This document shows, in pieces, positions 1 to 8,857 of a stretch of 64,000 nucleotides of DNA (positions are counted from its first letter, which is position 1; each line of letters begins with the position of its first letter). The stretch lies in NCBI GenBank assembly GCA_019637955.1, contig JAHBUS010000010.1:1-64000 (forward strand). Reading direction: 5' to 3'. The translations under genes and the position numbers were made by a program. The DNA is from Pseudobdellovibrionaceae bacterium. Lineage in GTDB: Bacteria; Bdellovibrionota; Bdellovibrionia; Bdellovibrionales; Bdellovibrionaceae. The notes under the pieces were generated by a model. It ran no database searches, was not told the origin of the DNA, and saw only the letters and a list, made by a program, of their open reading frames with translations.

Positions 1-553
1 GGGTGTTGCGCACAAGCATGTCATCACGCTTAAGACCTTGCACGCTCTCGGCCACCGAGGCCGAGGGCACCGAGGTGAGCGCGATCTCGGGCGCCAAGTT
101 CTCCGGCAAGCCAGTGGCCGAAGGCACAACGACAATGCGCAAAAACCGCTCATCACCTGACAAAGGAACGTAACCTGAAGGGCAGTTCGCGCTCACCGCG
201 AAGCTGTTCAGGTAATTGTTGTAGATCTTGGCCATCGAAAAGCCCGGATCGTTCGCCGTGCGCTTGGCCGCGCCGATCACGGAGCCCATCGAGAACTTGA
301 AGTACCCGTCCGAGACTTGAGTGTTGACGTTGGTGTACTCCTCTTCGTAGATCAAACAGTTCTTCGAAGGGTTGAGGATCTGCAGGCGCACGGTGAGTGA
401 GGTGTCAAGCAAAGGGTCCGACGTGCCGGTTTTGTAAAAGCGGCCGTCCACGGTTGTCGTGCGGGCTTGATCAATGGCGTGTGCAACAACGCTCAAGAAA
501 ATTCCTGAGAGAAAAATGCAGATTTGCCTTAAAAGATAAGCCTTAGTGATCAC
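1..553 (-). CDS. Tail-fibre-like secreted protein, N-terminal part (cut by window edge)
   Basis: Open to the left edge; GTG start at 553 is the only start after an in-frame stop at 560-562. The reading begins with a signal peptide ending near VVAHA, followed by about 150 residues that match the N-terminus of the giant fibre protein at 24475-30930. Both carry VDGRxxKTGT, a Cys in a NCLxYEE motif, KRTANDPGxSMA, a second Cys before a SGD/NGD turn, and IALTSVPSAxVAE. The family is secreted, and the second copy ends in an S74 self-cleaving chaperone, so this gene probably continues for kilobases beyond the edge. No clear Shine-Dalgarno sequence. It is divergent from the FecR-domain gene at 717, as in copy 2 of the cassette. 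Confidence 0.85.
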   Translation of the reverse strand, partial: MITKAYLLRQICIFLSGIFLSVVAHAIDQARTTTVDGRFYKTGTSDPLLDTSLTVRLQILNPSKNCLIYEEEYTNVNTQVSDGYFKFSMGSVIGAAKRTANDPGFSMAKIYNNYLNSFAVSANCPSGYVPLSGDERFLRIVVVPSATGLPENLAPEIALTSVPSASVAESVQGLKRDDMLVRNT

Positions 554-716
554 AAGGTTTTATCGGCGCTTGAAGGCTCGAACTGGAGTTGAATCTCAAT
601 CTGAGTCATTCCAAAGACTTTGGTCCAGCCAACCCGCACCAAGAAGCGCGACCAAGGACTTAAAAGCCCAATGATTTCAGCGACTTTTATCCCAGGCAAA
701 TTCAAAATAAGAATTC
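554..716. promoter_or_regulatory. Divergent intergenic region of cassette copy 1
   Basis: This 163-bp gap must hold the promoters of the minus-strand fibre gene and the plus-strand FecR-domain gene. On the minus strand GCCGATAA, the sigma-28 type -10 sequence, lies a few bases before the GTG start (about 560-568), but no matching -35 element is visible, so its role is uncertain. No repeat or hairpin stands out. Confidence 0.35.
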
Positions 717-2903
717 ATGCAACAAGCTGAACGCGAGCGTAAACTCGAGAGAAAAATTCTGTTGTTCGCGCTTCTCGGCTGTTTGATCAGCTTGCCGTTC
801 GTTTTCGAATCTTTTTATCTTTCGATTTTTCCGCCCGCAATTTCGACTGAAGGCATCCCTTTTGCCCAAGTGCAAGACATCGAAAGCGACGTGCGCCTCA
901 AACGCGGCGGACTGTTTGCCTGGAATGATGCGCACCCAAACAATACGATCAATCTCGGCGACACGATGTTTGTCGGCGAAGGGTCGTCGGGGCAAATTCA
1001 AACCAAAGACCAAACCGTCATGATCTTTGGCGCGAACACCCTGGTGCATTTCACTTCGCTCAACGGCTTTGATGTTCCCGAGATCCAGGGCGGCAACGTC
1101 CGGTTCATCGTCAATGGATCGACAAAGATTGCCATGAACGGAGAACTTCTGGAGATCACCGGGCAAGGAGCCGAAGTTCAACTTTATTTCGACTCCGACG
1201 GCAAACCGCAATTCAAAACTTTGCGCGGCGAGATGGCTGTCAACAAAATCGGTACGGGCGTGATCGCCTCCACCCGTCCCCTGCCCGACCCGCCTCCTGT
1301 CGAACTCATCTTCCAAAACGAAACTTATCAGCTGCGTTGGCAAGACCTCTACACGCTTGAGCCTGGCCGGCGCCTCAAAGTCAAACCGCCCGAGGCGATG
1401 ACGATCCACACCCGACAAGCTCTCAACTTAAACCGCATGCCGAAGGATGAAGCCTACGAGCTGCAGGTTTCACCGGACGAGGCTTTTGCCGAACCTCTGA
1501 CATCCACTTTGGTGGGCGGTTCGACCCAAACCATTCCGGATGCGTTCATTGGTCACAACTTTATCCGCGTCAAAAACAACGCGAAAAAGGTCTTCGCGGT
1601 CGGAACCTTTACGGTCCTAGCGACGACCTACCCGGCCGCCACTTTGGTGCGCGACGCGCGTTTCGACCGGGCCACGCAAACTCTCGCGCTGGATCTTGAA
1701 TCGGACCAGCCCGCGCAGGCATTTATCGTGGAGTTCTCCAAGAATCCCGTCTTCGACAAAGACGACGAAAAGCGCATCGTTCCTGTCGAAGACTTGAAGT
1801 CGATTCCCTACGAAGGCCACGGTCGCCTGTGGATTCGCGTTCAAGCCGTTCTGGCCAAAGACCTCGTGACGGACTTCTCTCTCGGTCACGCCCTGATGAC
1901 GACTCCGCGCGAAACTCTGGGCATCCCGATCCTGACTTTGAACAGCGACAAGGCCAATACGTTTGAAAACTTCCAAATCGCGTGGACACCGGTCGAAGGT
2001 GCCGACTCTTACGACGTCGAGTGGACGCACCCGGGCGGCGACATCGAGAGTTTCACGACGAACCTCACTCAGCACACCTTCAAGCCTTCGAAGAGCGGCT
2101 ACGCGAGCGTGCGCGTGCGGGCGAACCGTGGCAAACGTCATGGCCGTTACTCCGACACCGCCTCGGTCAACGTGACGGGATCGCTCCCGCATTTGGCCAA
2201 ACCCGTGATCGAAAAACCCGCTCGCGTCGATGTCGCCACCTCGTCGAACCGCCTGCGCGCGCCGTCGCTTCCCATCTACGATGGCCGCAATCGTTTTTAT
2301 GACTCGAACCTTGTCGCGGTTGAGCCCGGCGGATTCGTGGCCATCTCCAGCAATCAGAACAACCGTGCTCAAGAAGAGATCATGGCGACCATCCTCTCGG
2401 TGCGCGTGAATCACTGGATTCAAAACTGGGGGGTCGATGCCATGGCCCGCATGCAAGTGTTCGGCTTGACCGAAGCCGCCCAGCGCAGCCAGGCCCAAGA
2501 CATCGATGCCCGCCTGCTGTACCGACTGGATTTCGAGCCGCTGAAAATCCGATCTTACTTCCCCGTGGCTTCGCTGGCGCTCGGGTTTGAGAGCTACCGA
2601 AACTCGGGGGCCGAGTTCTACACGCCTGGTTACGATCTCGTGAAAGCGGGCCTTCGGATCAACTTCCCGGCTTGGCGCAACTGGAGCGCGGGCGGAGAGG
2701 TCTACTACGGCGTGGCTTCGGATCAATCGAATAAAACCGAGATCTCGGGCAACTTCGGTTACTTCTTTACCGAGAAGATCTCGGCGGGTCTTGGCTACCG
2801 TTTTTCTCTGTTTGAGGCAAAAACCTCGGCCACGTCGCCCGGGCCGCTTCCTTACCGCGAAGCTTACGGCGAGGGCTATTCCATTTTGAGATTCCACTAC
2901 TAA
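717..2903 (+). CDS. FecR-domain envelope protein with C-terminal barrel-like region (cassette copy 1)
   Basis: 728 residues. A basic N-terminus is followed by one hydrophobic helix (about 13-34) with no obvious cleavage site, so it looks like a membrane anchor. Residues about 55-165 form a FecR-like domain (GDTMFVGEGSSGQI..., a beta-rich periplasmic module). The middle (about 190-500) looks like repeated fibronectin-type modules with WxxxxGADSYDVEW-like strands. The last roughly 190 residues alternate aromatic and small residues and end in an aromatic Tyr, like an outer-membrane barrel. The closest relative in the window is 31055-33265; the C-terminal ISGNFGYFF, SAGLGYR and LPYREAYGEGYS motifs are nearly identical. 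Probably co-transcribed with the lipoprotein and phosphatase genes downstream. Function unknown. Confidence 0.85.
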   Translation: MQQAERERKLERKILLFALLGCLISLPFVFESFYLSIFPPAISTEGIPFAQVQDIESDVRLKRGGLFAWNDAHPNNTINLGDTMFVGEGSSGQIQTKDQTVMIFGANTLVHFTSLNGFDVPEIQGGNVRFIVNGSTKIAMNGELLEITGQGAEVQLYFDSDGKPQFKTLRGEMAVNKIGTGVIASTRPLPDPPPVELIFQNETYQLRWQDLYTLEPGRRLKVKPPEAMTIHTRQALNLNRMPKDEAYELQVSPDEAFAEPLTSTLVGGSTQTIPDAFIGHNFIRVKNNAKKVFAVGTFTVLATTYPAATLVRDARFDRATQTLALDLESDQPAQAFIVEFSKNPVFDKDDEKRIVPVEDLKSIPYEGHGRLWIRVQAVLAKDLVTDFSLGHALMTTPRETLGIPILTLNSDKANTFENFQIAWTPVEGADSYDVEWTHPGGDIESFTTNLTQHTFKPSKSGYASVRVRANRGKRHGRYSDTASVNVTGSLPHLAKPVIEKPARVDVATSSNRLRAPSLPIYDGRNRFYDSNLVAVEPGGFVAISSNQNNRAQEEIMATILSVRVNHWIQNWGVDAMARMQVFGLTEAAQRSQAQDIDARLLYRLDFEPLKIRSYFPVASLALGFESYRNSGAEFYTPGYDLVKAGLRINFPAWRNWSAGGEVYYGVASDQSNKTEISGNFGYFFTEKISAGLGYRFSLFEAKTSATSPGPLPYREAYGEGYSILRFHY

Positions 2904-2942
2904 GCGCTTGAGACGGCCCTTGCGGATTCCGATAAATCGGGT

Positions 2943-3239
2943 ATGAAATCCCGAGGTTTCGCTCTGATTTTAATCCTCATCGCTTTCGCGGCCACGGGCT
3001 GCGGCAAGCAGATGCGAGATTACATCGCCGTTGGCTCGGAAGACCTGCTCCCTTCGCCGGGCGGCACGCTGAATCCTTTTTCCGATGAGATCAAAACCGT
3101 TCGCGTCTCCTCGGGCTACGGCACGGCACAGGGCCCGAGCGCGAAAGTCACCGTCAGTATCGGACACGTCAATCAGGACGTGGTCGAAGGCACGACCGCC
3201 GATGCGCTCGTGCGTCTGTCCCACCAAAAAATGGATTAA
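2943..3239 (+). CDS. Small lipoprotein (cassette copy 1)
   Basis: 98 residues. The signal peptide ends in a lipobox (ATGC, Cys at about residue 20), predicting a lipid-anchored periplasmic or outer-membrane protein. The mature part begins GKQMRDYI and is otherwise low in recognisable motifs, with alternating beta-strand-like segments. The paralogue at 33319-33606 has the same lipobox, the same KQM-D-[YF/F] start and the same length class, and sits in the same place between a FecR-domain gene and a phosphatase. No Shine-Dalgarno sequence precedes the ATG; instead CCGATAA lies 7 bases upstream, and the same heptamer precedes the paralogue. Confidence 0.8.
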   Translation: MKSRGFALILILIAFAATGCGKQMRDYIAVGSEDLLPSPGGTLNPFSDEIKTVRVSSGYGTAQGPSAKVTVSIGHVNQDVVEGTTADALVRLSHQKMD

Positions 3240-3306
3240 ATCCTCCCAAAAGTAGATGACCTCGGTCGCAAACTCATGAATTCTTAGAGACGGGCACGGG
3301 AGGCTC

Positions 3307-5055
3307 GTGAAATTCGTCTCGATCAAATGGAAAATCGTGGTCGCGCTGATCGGCTTGGGAGTCGTCCTGGTCGGCTCTTACGTTTTGCTCGCCAAAAAAA
3401 CCTTTGAAGAAGACAAGATTTCGTACATTTACGAATCCCAGCAGTCCCAGGCCAATCTCATCTCCAAATCGATCTCGCAACAAATCCAACGTTCGCTTTT
3501 CAACGCGCGCAGCTTTCTGGCGGTGGCGAAAACCGAAAAGTGGGTCAAAAATTCGGTGACCATCGACCTGCTGAGCGCCGACGATTTTTTGTACGCCGTG
3601 CAGGGGCTCAAACCGACCAGCAATGAGCAGGTGTTCTCCTACCGAAAACCAGGTCTGCCCGCAACGGTGGTCTTTGGGGCGATCGACCGCAATCCGCCGG
3701 GCTTGGTTCTCAAACATCTCTTCGAAAACTATTGGCAGCTCGATCTCCCGGTGAAGGATTCGGGCCAACCGCTCGCCGTCGCGATCATTTTGCGTTTGAA
3801 CCTGGAGTTCGACGTCTTGAGAAATGACCAGAACTTGATGATCATGAGCGACACCGGCTTGGTGCTCAGCCGTCAGAAATTCGCGCCTGATCTCGAAAAA
3901 CAAATCGTCAATGCGGGTAAGGCCACCAGACTGGCCAACACCTCGAGAATTTCCAGCGGCGGCGAAAACTATCTTGTGTCGCTGTCATCGCTGGATTTCA
4001 GACCTTACAAAATCGCTCTGGCTTCGAATGAAGCGAGCGCCCTCGGCGCGTTGGACATTCTGTTTAAGCGTTCAATGTTCTTCGTCTTCTTTTCGATTTG
4101 CTTCATTTTCCTGATCTCGATTGGCATTTCGCGCGGCCTCACCCGCAATCTGCGCAAACTCACGGAAGAGTCCGAACAAATCGGTTTGGGCTATTTTGAA
4201 CCGGGGCCCGTTCTGGAATCCTCCGACGAGATCGGCCAGCTCTCGCGCGTCTTTCAACAAATGAAGGTGAAAATCAAAGGGCTGCTTGAGGACACCAAAG
4301 ACAAAACGCGAATGGAGCAAGAGCTGCAGACCGCGAAGCTCGTCCAAGAAAGCCTCTTCCCGCGTGAGCATGAAAAACACGTCGAAGCTCTTTCGATCTG
4401 GGGTCAGTTCGAAATGTACTCGGAGTGCGGCGGCGATTGGTGGTATTACTTCCGCCAGGGCGAGTGGCTTTACGTCGCCATCGCCGATGCGACCGGGCAC
4501 GGAACCCCCGCGGCCCTCGTCACCGCCGCCACGCGCTCGATCTTTTCGATGCTCGAGCACAGCAATTTGACCGTGACGCAAATGATGCAGGCCTGGCACA
4601 ACGCTGTCAGCTCGTGCTCGAACGAGCGCGTTTTCATGACCGCGTTTCTCATCAAGATCAACGGGCGCACCGGCCAGTACTCGTTTATCAACGCGAGCCA
4701 TGAGCCCCCGGCTCTCTTGCGCCGTGAAAACGGGATCTTCACGATGAACGTGCTCGCCGCCGAACGCAACCACCGGCTCGGAGATCAAGGCGCCCAAGAA
4801 TGGATCGAACAAAGCGGAACGCTGAACGCGGGCGAACGCTTGGTTCTTTACACCGACGGTCTCGTCGGCATGGAGAACGAAGAAGGCAAAACGATGGGCG
4901 AGAAACGCCTCTGGAAAAAGATCGCCCAGGCCGCCGACGAGACACCGAACGTGCGGCAAATGGGTCCGGAAGTCATGAAGGTCTTCAACGAGTTCCGCGG
5001 AACGCGGCCGATCAATGATGATGTCACCTTGGTGATTGTCGAACGCACTCTTTAA
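3307..5055 (+). CDS. Membrane HAMP-SpoIIE/PP2C phosphatase (cassette copy 1)
   Basis: 582 residues; GTG start with a strong GGGAGG ribosome site. TM1 at about 10-30, a periplasmic sensor region to about 253, TM2 at about 256-277, HAMP at about 278-330, a short coiled coil, then a SpoIIE-type PP2C domain. The metal-binding acidic motifs are all present: GGDWW, ADATGHG, YTDGL and a terminal DDVT. Such enzymes dephosphorylate regulatory proteins, often anti-sigma antagonists; here a periplasmic signal would pass through HAMP to the cytoplasmic phosphatase. Nearest paralogue is 33646-35433, with an almost identical juxtamembrane stretch (YVLLAKxTFExDKISYxY). The 3' end overlaps the convergent gene by 4 bases. 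Its substrate is not visible in this window. Confidence 0.92.
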   Translation: MKFVSIKWKIVVALIGLGVVLVGSYVLLAKKTFEEDKISYIYESQQSQANLISKSISQQIQRSLFNARSFLAVAKTEKWVKNSVTIDLLSADDFLYAVQGLKPTSNEQVFSYRKPGLPATVVFGAIDRNPPGLVLKHLFENYWQLDLPVKDSGQPLAVAIILRLNLEFDVLRNDQNLMIMSDTGLVLSRQKFAPDLEKQIVNAGKATRLANTSRISSGGENYLVSLSSLDFRPYKIALASNEASALGALDILFKRSMFFVFFSICFIFLISIGISRGLTRNLRKLTEESEQIGLGYFEPGPVLESSDEIGQLSRVFQQMKVKIKGLLEDTKDKTRMEQELQTAKLVQESLFPREHEKHVEALSIWGQFEMYSECGGDWWYYFRQGEWLYVAIADATGHGTPAALVTAATRSIFSMLEHSNLTVTQMMQAWHNAVSSCSNERVFMTAFLIKINGRTGQYSFINASHEPPALLRRENGIFTMNVLAAERNHRLGDQGAQEWIEQSGTLNAGERLVLYTDGLVGMENEEGKTMGEKRLWKKIAQAADETPNVRQMGPEVMKVFNEFRGTRPINDDVTLVIVERTL

Positions 5056-5981
5056 AACGCGAGTAGGATCAGAAGGGCGATGTTGCCCAAGAAAGCCAGC
5101 GTCGTCGACGTGGGGTTGTGACCCTTTTCAAGCTCTTGGGGGTCTTTCATTTCATTCGAAAGGTATTCGCTCATGAGCGCCGAGCCTTTGTCGCCCGTCA
5201 TTTGATTTTGCAATTTGGCGAGTTCCCGCGGAAAACGAATCAAAGCGCGGTCGTGCAAATCGCTCACGGCGCGGGTTTTGTCGATCTGAACTTCGGCGAG
5301 ATTGCCTTTGAGCGACACCACTTTTCCTTCGGCCACGATTTGCGTGCGCACCGACTGATTGAAGAAGGCCGTGCCGGCTTCGCCGCTCACCTCCACCCAC
5401 TGAACCGCATCGCCCACTTCGAGGCCCGAATTCGTGCCATGAAAAATCCAAGCGCGCGTCTTCCCACCCTCTTCGAAAATGGGTTTGCCGAGACTCTCGT
5501 CAATCACCTGGTAGCCTTGGTAAGGCATCGACGCGACAAAGTCGGCGACCAGTTTTTGCGAGGCTTTGATCAATTGATCGCCAATGGGGATCGCCGGGTG
5601 CAGCTCCACGCTCGACTCCCAAAGGGTTGAACCGTCTTCGGCGCGGTACACCTGCATACGCAAAGAGCGGTCTCTCAGATGCGTGGTCATCAGCGCCTCG
5701 GCATCCAGAATCTTGCCCAGAATGATCACGTCGGCGGGTTTGAGCGTGCGGCGGGGCTGAAACACGCCCCGGTTGATCATAAAGCGGCGGCTGGCGACCA
5801 GATAACGCTGGTTCTTGGTCAACGACTCACGCATTTGCCACCAGGCATCTTCACTGGAGGCATAGTTGGCATCGGCGATCGGAAAGACCGCCATCTTCGT
5901 AAAGAGCAGATGCTGCACCTCGGCCTGAGCGGAGACGCAAAAAATCGAAAGCAGCATCGCGACGAACAGAGACATCTTCAT
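5052..5981 (-). CDS. Exported protein of unknown function with C-terminal hydrophobic helix
   Basis: 309 residues. Signal peptide ending in AQA at about residue 20. The N-terminal half (AVFPIADANY..., DVIILGKILDAE..., LRMQVYRAEDGSTLWE) resembles the beta-alpha folds of CsgG/LpoB/TolB-N type periplasmic proteins, but I cannot assign a family. The middle contains a beta-rich segment with GLEVGDAVQW. The last 15 residues are a hydrophobic helix, suggesting a tail anchor. It converges on the cassette phosphatase and overlaps it by 4 bases. No second copy lies beside cassette copy 2, so it is probably not part of the cassette. Confidence 0.75.
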   Translation of the reverse strand: MKMSLFVAMLLSIFCVSAQAEVQHLLFTKMAVFPIADANYASSEDAWWQMRESLTKNQRYLVASRRFMINRGVFQPRRTLKPADVIILGKILDAEALMTTHLRDRSLRMQVYRAEDGSTLWESSVELHPAIPIGDQLIKASQKLVADFVASMPYQGYQVIDESLGKPIFEEGGKTRAWIFHGTNSGLEVGDAVQWVEVSGEAGTAFFNQSVRTQIVAEGKVVSLKGNLAEVQIDKTRAVSDLHDRALIRFPRELAKLQNQMTGDKGSALMSEYLSNEMKDPQELEKGHNPTSTTLAFLGNIALLILLAF

Positions 5982-6028
5982 GTTTTCTCATTCTAATGAA
6001 GACGACCTGTCTTTGAAAGGAGACTTGA

Positions 6029-6562
6029 ATGAAATCTCGGAACATTCGACTCATGAAGGGCCTTCTGATCGCCCTCGGGCTTGGCTTAGGTCTGGGTTTA
6101 ACGGCCTGCGCGAGCAGCCCTCCACCCGAAACCAAAATGGGATCGGCCGATCTCAAACCCCGCTCGGGATCGAACGCCTCCGGCCACGTGCACTTTCACC
6201 AGCTCGACAAACGCGTGCATGTCGCCTTTGAAGTAAAGGGTCTCGCCGCCAATAGCAAACACGGATTTCACCTGCACGAAAAAGGCGATTGCTCGGCCAT
6301 CGATGCCATGTCCGCCGGCGGGCATTACAACCCCGGCGGCCATCAGCACGGAAGTCTCGTCTCGGCCAACCGTCATGCCGGCGACTTCGGAAATATCCAA
6401 GCCAATGCCCAAGGCGTCGCCAAGGGTGAGCTCTACCTCGACAACATGCACGTCCGTCAGCTCAAGGGTCTTTCGGTCATCGTTCACGAAAAAGAGGATG
6501 ACGAAAAATCGCAGCCCGCCGGCAACGCGGGCTCGCGCATCGCTTGTGGAGTCATTCAGTGA
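6029..6562 (+). CDS. sodC: Cu/Zn superoxide dismutase, lipoprotein form
   Basis: 177 residues; AGGAG ribosome site. Converts superoxide to hydrogen peroxide and oxygen in the periplasm. A lipobox (LTAC) at about residue 27 predicts lipid anchoring. The Cu/Zn ligands are visible: GFHLHEKGDC (two copper His and the disulfide Cys), HYNPGGHQHG, HAGDFGN (zinc ligands), then VIVHEKEDD. The C-terminal GNAGSRIACGVI carries the active-site Arg and the second disulfide Cys. Its stop codon overlaps the start of the downstream oxyR gene (GTGA), so the two are translationally coupled. Confidence 0.96.
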   Translation: MKSRNIRLMKGLLIALGLGLGLGLTACASSPPPETKMGSADLKPRSGSNASGHVHFHQLDKRVHVAFEVKGLAANSKHGFHLHEKGDCSAIDAMSAGGHYNPGGHQHGSLVSANRHAGDFGNIQANAQGVAKGELYLDNMHVRQLKGLSVIVHEKEDDEKSQPAGNAGSRIACGVIQ

Positions 6563-7524
6563 CCTTGTCGCAGCTCCGCTACGTTTTATCGGTCGCACGC
6601 CACTTGAGTTTTGGCCGTGCCGCCGAGGAGTGCGGAGTCGCCCAGCCCTCGCTGAGCGTGCAGATCAAAAAGCTCGAAGATGAGCTCGGCGCCACGATTT
6701 TTGATCGGCACCAAAAGGGCGTTCGACTGACCGAAGTGGGCGAGCGCATTGTGAAACAAGCGCAAACCGTGTTTGTCGAAGTGGACCGCCTCAGCGAAAT
6801 CGCGAGCCTGCACCAGTCGCGCGTGAACGGCCGCCTACGGCTGGGCATCATCCCGACGGTCGCGTCTCACCTCACACCGTACTTCTTGGGACCGCTTCTG
6901 AAAGAATATCCCGACCTCGAAATTCACCTGTTTGAAGAGACCACGGAAAATTTGATTCGAGAACTGAGCGATGGGCGGCTCGATGCCGCGATTTTATCCA
7001 CGCCGGAGAAGGTGTCTTACGATTTGGTCGAACGCGTTCTTTATTACGAACCGTTCGTTCTCTTTGCGCACCCGAAGCACCGTTTCTTGAAGAAAAGCGC
7101 GATCAACATTCAATCGCTTCAGGAAGAAAATCCGGTGCTCCTCGACGAAACGCACTGCATGCGCGGGCAAGTCGAAGACCTTTGCCATTCAAAAAAAACT
7201 TCGAAGAGCAAAGTGCAACTGGAACACGGGACGCTCCAAACTTTGATCACCCTCGTCGACCATCAAGATTCGTACACACTTTTACCGGCGCTGGCGGCCT
7301 TGGACCTGCGCCCCGAACAGCGCAAACGCCAAGTGCGCGAATTTCAGTCCCCCCAACCGCACCGTAAAATCGGATTGATCTTTAGCAAATCCTACGTGAA
7401 GCGCTCGCTCGTCGAGGCCCTGGAAGCCGTGATCCTGGCTCACTTGCCAGAGGCGGTGGAGCCGCGCCTCAAGTCGAAAATGAGCGTTTTGAGCCCAAAG
7501 GCCACCCACTTTAAAACCAATTGA
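6559..7524 (+). CDS. oxyR: Peroxide-sensing LysR-family regulator OxyR
   Basis: 321 residues from the GTG at 6559, which overlaps the sodC stop; a longer TTG start at 6544 is less likely because TLSQLRY is the usual family start. N-terminal winged helix (FGRAAEECGVAQPSLSVQI), then a periplasmic-binding-like sensor domain. The redox centre is intact: HCMRGQVEDLC places two Cys nine residues apart exactly as in E. coli OxyR (C199/C208), which form a disulfide on contact with peroxide. Coupling to sodC is logical, since SodC makes the peroxide OxyR senses. An OxyR-like palindrome lies just downstream, before the ZIP gene. Confidence 0.94.
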   Translation: MTLSQLRYVLSVARHLSFGRAAEECGVAQPSLSVQIKKLEDELGATIFDRHQKGVRLTEVGERIVKQAQTVFVEVDRLSEIASLHQSRVNGRLRLGIIPTVASHLTPYFLGPLLKEYPDLEIHLFEETTENLIRELSDGRLDAAILSTPEKVSYDLVERVLYYEPFVLFAHPKHRFLKKSAINIQSLQEENPVLLDETHCMRGQVEDLCHSKKTSKSKVQLEHGTLQTLITLVDHQDSYTLLPALAALDLRPEQRKRQVREFQSPQPHRKIGLIFSKSYVKRSLVEALEAVILAHLPEAVEPRLKSKMSVLSPKATHFKTN

Positions 7525-7538
7525 AAACCAACTGACTC

Positions 7539-7574
7539 ATAGATTTAAACTATGTGAGAATAGATATTTGGTAT
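7539..7574. promoter_or_regulatory. OxyR-like operator upstream of the ZIP transporter
   Basis: ATAG-N7-CTAT at 7539-7553 is a perfect dyad that also fits the inner T and A positions of the E. coli OxyR half-site consensus. A second, weaker copy (ATAG-N7-GTAT) starts at 7560, 21 bp on, close to the two-turn spacing OxyR tetramers need. It lies between oxyR and the ZIP gene. The match is seen directly; binding is inference. Confidence 0.6.
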
Positions 7575-7622
7575 TTCAGATCCCGCTGAAAATGGTCGAT
7601 CATACTCTTAAGGAGGACGTCG

Positions 7623-8378
7623 ATGGACCGCATTCTGCTGTTAGCCCTCATCGGTGGATTGGTATCGCTGGTCAGCACCAGTGCTGGCGCTTTGCTGACT
7701 CCTTATTTTCAGCGCACGGAAGGGATCCAGAAATTTCGCCTCTCCATCGACTTCGCGATGGGCGTGATGCTCTCGACCGTGGCCTTCTCGCTGGTCGGTC
7801 CCGAGATCGTGGGAGCCTGGAGCGATCACACCCGTCTTAAAATCATCCTCTTCGGCTTCACTGCGGGGGTCTTCTTCATCGGATGGACTCACAAGGTCAC
7901 CGAGCACCTGCAAAAACGCGCCAAAAAGCCCACCGTCCTGTCGTCCGGAAAAATCGTGCTGGCCCTCGCGCTGATTTTTCACAACTGGCCCGAGGGGATG
8001 GGCGCCGGCGCCTCGCTGGCCGGGATGCCGCTCAGCCAAGCGATCCCGTTGCAAGTGGCGATCGCCATTCAGAACGTGGCCGAGGGTCTCTTGCTCGCCA
8101 TCTGTTTTCGCAGCTTCGGTTGGAGCATGGGCCGTTCCGTTTTAGGAAGCATCGGTTCAGGCTTCGTCGAGTTTTCGGGAGCATTGGTGGCCGGGGTGCT
8201 CATGCACCAAACGATGTCGTGGCTCCCCTTCCTGTTGTCGGTCGCCGGGGGCGCCATGCTGATGTCGGTGGTGATTGAACTTTTTGAAGCGAAAATGGAA
8301 GGCCGCGTGATCGAGAAGAATCAGTTCGCGCTGGGTCTGCTGCTGATCCCCTTTATGAACTTCGCGCTGAACTTCTAA
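7623..8378 (+). CDS. ZIP-family metal transporter
   Basis: 251 residues, strongly hydrophobic, about eight helices; AAGGAGG ribosome site. ZIP proteins import divalent metals such as Zn, Mn or Fe across the inner membrane. The two signature metal-site helices are visible: HNWPEGMG (about residues 120-127) and QNVAEG (about 149-154). The cytoplasmic loop between helices 3 and 4 is short and Lys-rich rather than His-rich. Lies 98 bp after oxyR with an OxyR-like dyad in the gap, so the metal may be one used in peroxide defence (Mn or Fe), but the sequence does not fix the substrate. Confidence 0.9.
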   Translation: MDRILLLALIGGLVSLVSTSAGALLTPYFQRTEGIQKFRLSIDFAMGVMLSTVAFSLVGPEIVGAWSDHTRLKIILFGFTAGVFFIGWTHKVTEHLQKRAKKPTVLSSGKIVLALALIFHNWPEGMGAGASLAGMPLSQAIPLQVAIAIQNVAEGLLLAICFRSFGWSMGRSVLGSIGSGFVEFSGALVAGVLMHQTMSWLPFLLSVAGGAMLMSVVIELFEAKMEGRVIEKNQFALGLLLIPFMNFALNF

Positions 8379-8470
8379 AAAAGAGAAAAAGAGCCCTTGA
8401 ACGTTTGACTTCCGTCACCGCCAGAATGATGAAAGGATGGCCGGGAACAGCGTTCAGAAAGGAGCCCGAG

Positions 8471-8857
8471 ATGAAACGTCAGACCTACTTCATTCTCGGG
8501 CTTTTGAACGTCGCTCTGGGAGTTCTCGGCGCGATGCTACCGCTCTTACCGTCGACCTGCTTCTTTATTTTCGCCGCATATTTTTTCAGCCAGAGCAACG
8601 CGCGCCTCGAAGCGTGGATTCTTCATCATCCACGCTTCGGTCCCACGGTCGTCCAGTGGCGTCAGCACAGGTCGATTCCGCTCTCCGCCAAGATTGCCGC
8701 AAGTATCGGCATGAGCATCAGCATGCTCGTCTTGATTCTTTCGGACCGCTCGCCGGCGTTTTTAATCTGTGCCGCATTGTTCTTGGGCCTGTCGGCGCTC
8801 TTCGTCTGGACCCGCCCGACCACTCAAATCAATCCAACGGCCTCAGAAGACCTTTGA
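8471..8857 (+). CDS. DUF454 (YbaN-like) inner-membrane protein
   Basis: 128 residues from the ATG at 8471, which has an AGGAG site; an upstream start at 8405 lacks one. Three hydrophobic helices and the DUF454 signature: GxLGAMLPLLPSTCFFIFAA, then SNARLEAWILHHPRFGP and a WRQHRSIPLSAK motif. Role unknown in the family. It converges on and overlaps the DUF429 gene by 15 bases. Confidence 0.85.
   Translation: MKRQTYFILGLLNVALGVLGAMLPLLPSTCFFIFAAYFFSQSNARLEAWILHHPRFGPTVVQWRQHRSIPLSAKIAASIGMSISMLVLILSDRSPAFLICAALFLGLSALFVWTRPTTQINPTASEDL

Noticed and set aside
1617-2897. 426-residue open frame on the minus strand
   Set aside because: Antisense to the FecR-domain gene; no domain, no signal peptide and shadow-like composition.
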